DNA from: Cryptomeria japonica
Taxonomy: Eukaryota; Streptophyta; Pinopsida; Cupressales; Cupressaceae
DNA: 64,000 bases
Reading direction: 5' to 3'
Assembly (NCBI RefSeq): GCF_030272615.1
Contig: NC_081405.1
Location: forward strand, 160,600,317 to 160,664,316
Shown here: in pieces, positions 59,573 through 64,000 of the stretch
Position numbering within the stretch: the first letter of the stretch is position 1
Layout of the letters: the number at the start of each line of letters is the position of its first letter
Position numbers and translations under genes: made by a program
Notes under the pieces: generated by a model
The model's input: the letters and a program-made list of their open reading frames with translations, nothing else
The model's database searches: none
What the model was told of the DNA's origin: nothing

Positions 59573-61860
59573 CTGCCAAGATTTTGAGAAAAGGAACTTT
59601 TAGATATCTCGAATTTAACGTATAAAACATGGCAAGAACAAAGATGGCTACAAAAAATTCAAACATTTAACATTTTCACTTTTATACATGGATGTTCTAA
59701 TATCTCTGACGAATATGATTAAGTACGACATTATTTCAGACTTCATTTACATAGTGATATTTGGCATATCTTAGTATCTCCACTTAAGCATTAAGATAAT
59801 CTGATAAGCTTATATGTTGAGAAAGAGAAATTTAATACTAATGCCTTTAAATTTAAAATAGGAAAACCGTATGATATAATTATTCTTAAGTTTGTCACGT
59901 ATTTTGTGCGCATGCCCTCTGCAAAATCAGGAGTAAGCAACTAGCAAGGAAATAAATCCCTTTTACAATATCTTTCAGTCACCTTTCAAAATATGAATTC
60001 CCCAGCGCATCCTTTTTCATTTGTATCCTAAGGCAATGCTTGGAAGATAATCAAGATGGTTGGAAGCATGAACGATGAATCACCAAATTAGGTCAGTGGG
60101 AATCAAAATTATATCTAGTTAAAATAGCTAATCACGTATGCTAAAAAGACTCCAACAGCCAATCCTAAAAAACTATCTAGGCCTCAATCTAATGTAACGA
60201 AATCACAGGGGAGTAAACTCAAACAAGAAAGCAATAACAAAGCAATACAACGTAATCGACCCTATAGAGATTATGTCAAAGAGTTGTAAAATCTGTTGTA
60301 CTGGTCCCATAGAGTTTCCTACGAGTCAGAATACTTTGGGATATATGTCTGCATGGTAGGCTCTTGAGTACATTAGTCCCACACATTAATAGGATCAGGT
60401 GTATAAATAGAGGGCTTCATCCCACCCACATCCATCCATTGTATCATATGCACTCTTCTAATTTATTACTTCTGTTCCTGGATTCCTTGGGGAAATTTGT
60501 AAATATTCTTATAATCTATTTAAGGTACACAAGTTTCTCTTTTTTTGTTGATCATGGTTTATGCTTCTTTGCAACCACATGACGCTAGGGCATTGATGGC
60601 AATATAAGAGGCGTTATGATCATTTTGGCATTTTATTCGAGTTGATTTCTGTGGAGGAGATAAAATTCAGCAAAGTTTGTAGTTCAAAGGATTTCCTTTA
60701 ATGCTATAATTGCAAATCTTGTAAAGATTTGTAGGTGCAGGTGGGGAGAGCTTGTTTGAAGAGAAATGGTTTCATTTTGTCCTCTAATGCAAAAATTTGT
60801 CCATATAAGAGTCTAAGAGTTTGCACTACAAACCTTAGTCAAGGTCGATTTTTCTGAATTGGAACATATTTTAAGGTTACTTGTGAATTCTCACTGGGGT
60901 TCATTTTGGCTTTGAACTGCAACCCCTACTTAAGGTTAGAATTTTAGATTTTGATCACATTTTAAAATTCCTTGTGAAATCTTGTTGGGATCCTTTTTTA
61001 AATCAAACAATACCCTTATTAAGCCTCCAAACCCCCTCTTGATCCTTTCAAGGTATGTTTGACTGGCTTAGCAGGCGTATCATATGTAAGTGCCGATGGA
61101 AGATGAACAACTCCCCCAACAAACATTAGAAGGTGCAAGTGCAGGTGTGGGGGCAATCAGATGACATTGGTTGAAGCATTACCTGATTAGATCAAAGAAC
61201 AAATGTACATGATTTGTGAATAGATTTAGTGGTAGGAGTGGAATTCATACCACTTGCCCCCTGAATGGATATTGACTCTCCTATAAGAAGAGTTGGTGAC
61301 ACACATAGGGGTACAGGGTGAATCCCCAATGGTTAGACCATTTAACCCTAACCACAAAGGTCTTAGGATTGAAGCCAAGCTTAATTCTTGCTGTTTGTGC
61401 TATTGGTAATTTAATCTTGTGTTTTAGCAGGGAGGAACCTGTTTTAGCAAGAACGATAGACACTCTACTTCTCTTCAAAAGCTGAAAGATCCTTGCAGAG
61501 GCCAGCTCCAAGGTTCCTTTGTGTTGACCTAACTCAACTAATGGATGGTCTGGTTCATTGAGGAGGAGGGAACGGGTTAGGGCTCACTAAATGATTGCTT
61601 AGAAGGGTAGAGTTTAATTTAGAGGCTCTCCTCCTAGCACTAGTCCTATCAATGGTGGACACAACCAACTCTTCCTAAATCAACTCTCTTGAACCATTCA
61701 TGGATCTCACCACTTTCTCCACTCATTCACAATAATGTCCTCCGCTCCTTCTTCATAACGTCCTAAACAAAGTGTCAATCTATAATAGTTCCTAAACAAA
61801 GTGTCAATCTATAGTAGTTTTCAAAGGTAGTCTTTTAAATTAATATCCTCTTGCTTTAGA
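59573..61860. other. Probable long intron or upstream DNA, no exon found
   Basis: I looked for further MFSD12-like exons on the minus strand and saw none. A plus-strand TATA-like GTATAAATAGAGG lies near 60401. CCTAAACAAAGTGTCAATCTAT is duplicated at 61762-61822. Confidence 0.45.
60400..60412 (+). promoter_or_regulatory. Isolated TATA-like box
   Basis: GTGTATAAATAGAGGGCTTC is a good plant TATA context, but no plus-strand gene follows. It may belong to an old LTR promoter. Confidence 0.3.
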
Positions 61861-61869
61861 TTATGTAAC

Positions 61870-62580
61870 TCATTTTAGCAGATCTAATGGATATTTTGCA
61901 TAAATGAGCTTGGATTTTAGTTTCTTCATCATTCTATCCCATTTCCTAATACTCAATTCCTTTCTTGTTTCTTTCGGGCTGAAATTCCTTCCACCAAGTG
62001 GTAGGATGACCCTTCAATTTAGTTTTAGTAAATTTTACTCTATCTAGGTCCTCTATATCTTCAAGCTCAAAATGTTCTTCTAAATCAGTTATACAATAGA
62101 TTCTTTTGAATTTAGACTACCAAAATAATTTGGAATAGATTCTTGTTTACTTGTCAAGATATAATCTTTCAACACCCTTTCTTATCTTCTTCTTCAAAAT
62201 GTTCTTATCTTCTTCTCGAAAATATTCTTCTAAATCAGTTATACGATTAGATTCTTTTGAATTTAGACTACCAATAATTTGGAATAGATTCTTGTTTTCT
62301 TGTCAAGATATAAGTTTTCAACACCCTTTCTTGTCTTCTTCTTCAATTTCGCTTTGCTTAGCAGGGCTAACTTCTTGTTCTTTATTGCTTTCATCATCTC
62401 TAGGGTTAGGGTTTCTTCTACGGTCTTCTTTAAAAGACTTCATCTAGATTTTCATAGCCTTCATCATCTCAAATATCTCTTCCATCCTTCCAACGACATT
62501 AACAGTACCATGTCCTCTCCATGGCAGCATCTTGGATCTAGTGGAAACTACCTCAAGTTGGGGGTTGGTCCATAATCACT
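61870..62580 (-). mobile_element. Ty3/gypsy gag relic with internal duplication
   Basis: Minus strand about 61870-62110 reads RVKFTKTKLKGHPTTWWKEF, then QPERNKK, KWDRMMKKLKSKLIY and YPLDLLK, typical of plant gypsy gag. A block of about 147 bp (TTCTAAATCAGTTATAC to CAACACCCTTTCTT) occurs twice, at 62080-62205 and 62228-62345. The N-terminal charged part continues to about 62580. It is decayed, with no pol or LTR recognised. Confidence 0.6.
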
Positions 62581-62599
62581 CCTACAAACTGCCTCACTC

Positions 62600-63370
62600 T
62601 TGACACTGCTTACAAGTTTCTTGTTGTTATAGACCCCTAATTTTTTTCCAAATTTTTACCAATGAATATCACAACATGAACATGCAAAATAGTGGTTATT
62701 TGTTGTCATAAACTTCTGATTAAAATGTTCATATAACTGTTACAAAGTGTCGGGTGAATAATCATTCCCAATGAAACACCGATAAATGTATATGAAACCC
62801 CGCATGAAATACCTCCAAAACAGAGACGAAGATGATTGTTGTAGGTCTGAATATGGAGAAATGTCTCACTATTACAAGCAGAACAGAAAAGAATATCACC
62901 CAGCAAGCCTCCAAGCTCTCCAAAATTGTAGCAAACAGGTCTGCAATGCTTATCTGAGAAATAGCAGCTATAAAATTGACTGTTGCAGGCCCAAACAATA
63001 AGAAGAAACCTTCAATCACATCTTCACACCAAAATCTCTGGAAATTAACACTAAAATCACTTACAAAAATCCACAATAAAAAAACCAAGAAGATCTTCAT
63101 TTCTGAAACCCCGAATCTGCACTGTGCAAATAACAATGGTGATTCCTGAAATAGAACCACTCCAACCTGCTAGGGATTTTCTTTCAAATCCAAAACTAGT
63201 AGTGTAATGAGGATTTTCATCCTCACAAGATATGGAAGAACACATAGGTGCAATCTAGCAGCATTTTGTTATGTCTACTCTTCTACATATCCAAAACCAC
63301 ATTAGGCGAACATAATGTGACTTTATAAAAAATACAACAGTTAAGTGGAAAAAATAACATTAAACATTAG
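62600..63370. other. Stretch without a recognised feature
   Basis: A 132-codon frame at 62762-63160 (minus) is hydrophobic and matches no family I know. It overlaps a plus-strand frame and has no clear splice or start context, so it was not called a gene. Confidence 0.4.
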
Positions 63371-63374
63371 TACT

Positions 63375-63650
63375 TAGGGTTAGTGTGTTGGTTTAAGTGA
63401 TGAAGTTGTTGTGACCATCAAGGGTCAAACCCCTGCTGGACCATTGTGATTGCAGCCTTGTGCCTTCACTGATCCAATGTACTCGCAGGTTTGAGCCTCA
63501 GCTTTGTTAATTGGGGATGAGGTCCCTCGCTTGTGATCTCACCGGTTCATAGCTCCGTGTCAAAAGCATTTCACGTGGTACCGGAGGGCGTGTTGTGCTA
63601 GCCTCACCAGTCACATTAAGAAGTTTACCCGGCACATTTTAATAAAATAT
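63375..63650 (+). mobile_element. SINE-like element (tRNA-derived head)
   Basis: TTAGTGTGTTGGTTTAAGTG resembles an A-box, and AGGGTCAAACCCC about 35 bases later resembles a B-box. A non-coding body of about 220 bases follows (CACGTGGTACCGGAGGGCG near 63573), ending in an A/T-rich tail near 63640. Length and layout suit a plant SINE. Flanking duplications were not established and the family was not identified. Confidence 0.5.
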
Positions 63651-63659
63651 ATATGTATA

Positions 63660-64000
63660 TTTGAATACTCTCGTCCGAGTTGCAAAAAACACTTCAGAGA
63701 CATCAGGAACCAAATTTGAGCATGCCAAGATGTAACTGAGGCACTAGGATGAAGACATGTGCAAACTCAAAGACTTAAAAATAAAAATGCTCTCCAAAAA
63801 GTTTGGAGAACACCCCAAGAGTCTAAAAATGTTTCAGAAAGCATCACTGCAATCCATAACACCAACTAGGCTTGAATCCATCAATCCAAACCAAGAAATA
63901 TTGATCTGGTGCACTCCAAGATCTCTAGAGTCCCCTTACCAATACCAATTAGCCTACAGGAACCCAGAGAATAGACTAATGATCACCCTTGCTGGTTAGG
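63660..64000. other. Right edge, nothing recognised
   Basis: One plus-strand open frame (63757-63999) runs off the edge and is rich in K, S and N. No domain was recognised. Confidence 0.4.

Noticed and set aside
62762-63160. 132-codon hydrophobic minus-strand frame near the host gene
   Set aside because: Tested as a possible upstream MFSD12-like exon; no family motif or splice sites fit.

Overview
The window looks like nuclear DNA from a seed plant with a large, transposon-filled genome. It is AT-rich, has very few host exons, and carries many LTR retrotransposons of widely different decay nested inside one another. The mix of old relics, long LTRs and long introns would suit a gymnosperm, but that is inference; no species-diagnostic sequence was recognised.

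Region by region. 1-4.7 kb: no gene; a cluster of GGGATAA-type words, then AT-rich low-complexity DNA. 4.7-9.0 kb: two decayed minus-strand Ty1/copia relics and an LTR-like block. 9.0-18.7 kb: an old plus-strand relic of unknown family, split by a 4.4-kb solo LTR (9907-14327, TSD ATAAG) and by a 1.4-kb solo copia LTR (17252-18681). 18.7-22.0 kb: AT-rich DNA with a Ty3/gypsy gag-like relic and a tRNA-like stretch. 22.0-29.8 kb: a plus-strand copia relic with two insertions. One is a compact gag-only element with matching LTRs (22203-26414, TSD ATTTG) and an unusual acidic tail in place of pol. The other is a gypsy-type LTR that itself holds a solo copia LTR (27399-28540, TSD TTTTG).

29.8-57.1 kb is one old minus-strand copia element (D). 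Its left LTR holds a 7.7-kb block (X) with terminal inverted repeats, a decayed multi-exon gene, duplicated exon pairs and a satellite whose 138-bp unit contains a 90-bp near-perfect palindrome. Its right LTR holds a second copia element (C, TSD ACACT), whose interior runs opposite to its LTRs. One LTR of C holds a young, nearly whole copia element (B, 43609-51340, TSD TACAG). LTR divergence falls in the order D > C > B, matching the nesting order.

57.1-64 kb: the host gene. Two phase-compatible minus-strand exons (59440-59572 and 58841-59016) encode the C-terminus of an MFSD12-like major facilitator protein. Upstream DNA, probably intron, holds a gypsy gag relic, short tandem duplications and a SINE-like repeat. 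The strongest candidates for something undescribed are block X with its palindromic satellite, the gag-plus-acidic-tail element, and the hairpin minisatellite inside the giant solo LTR.
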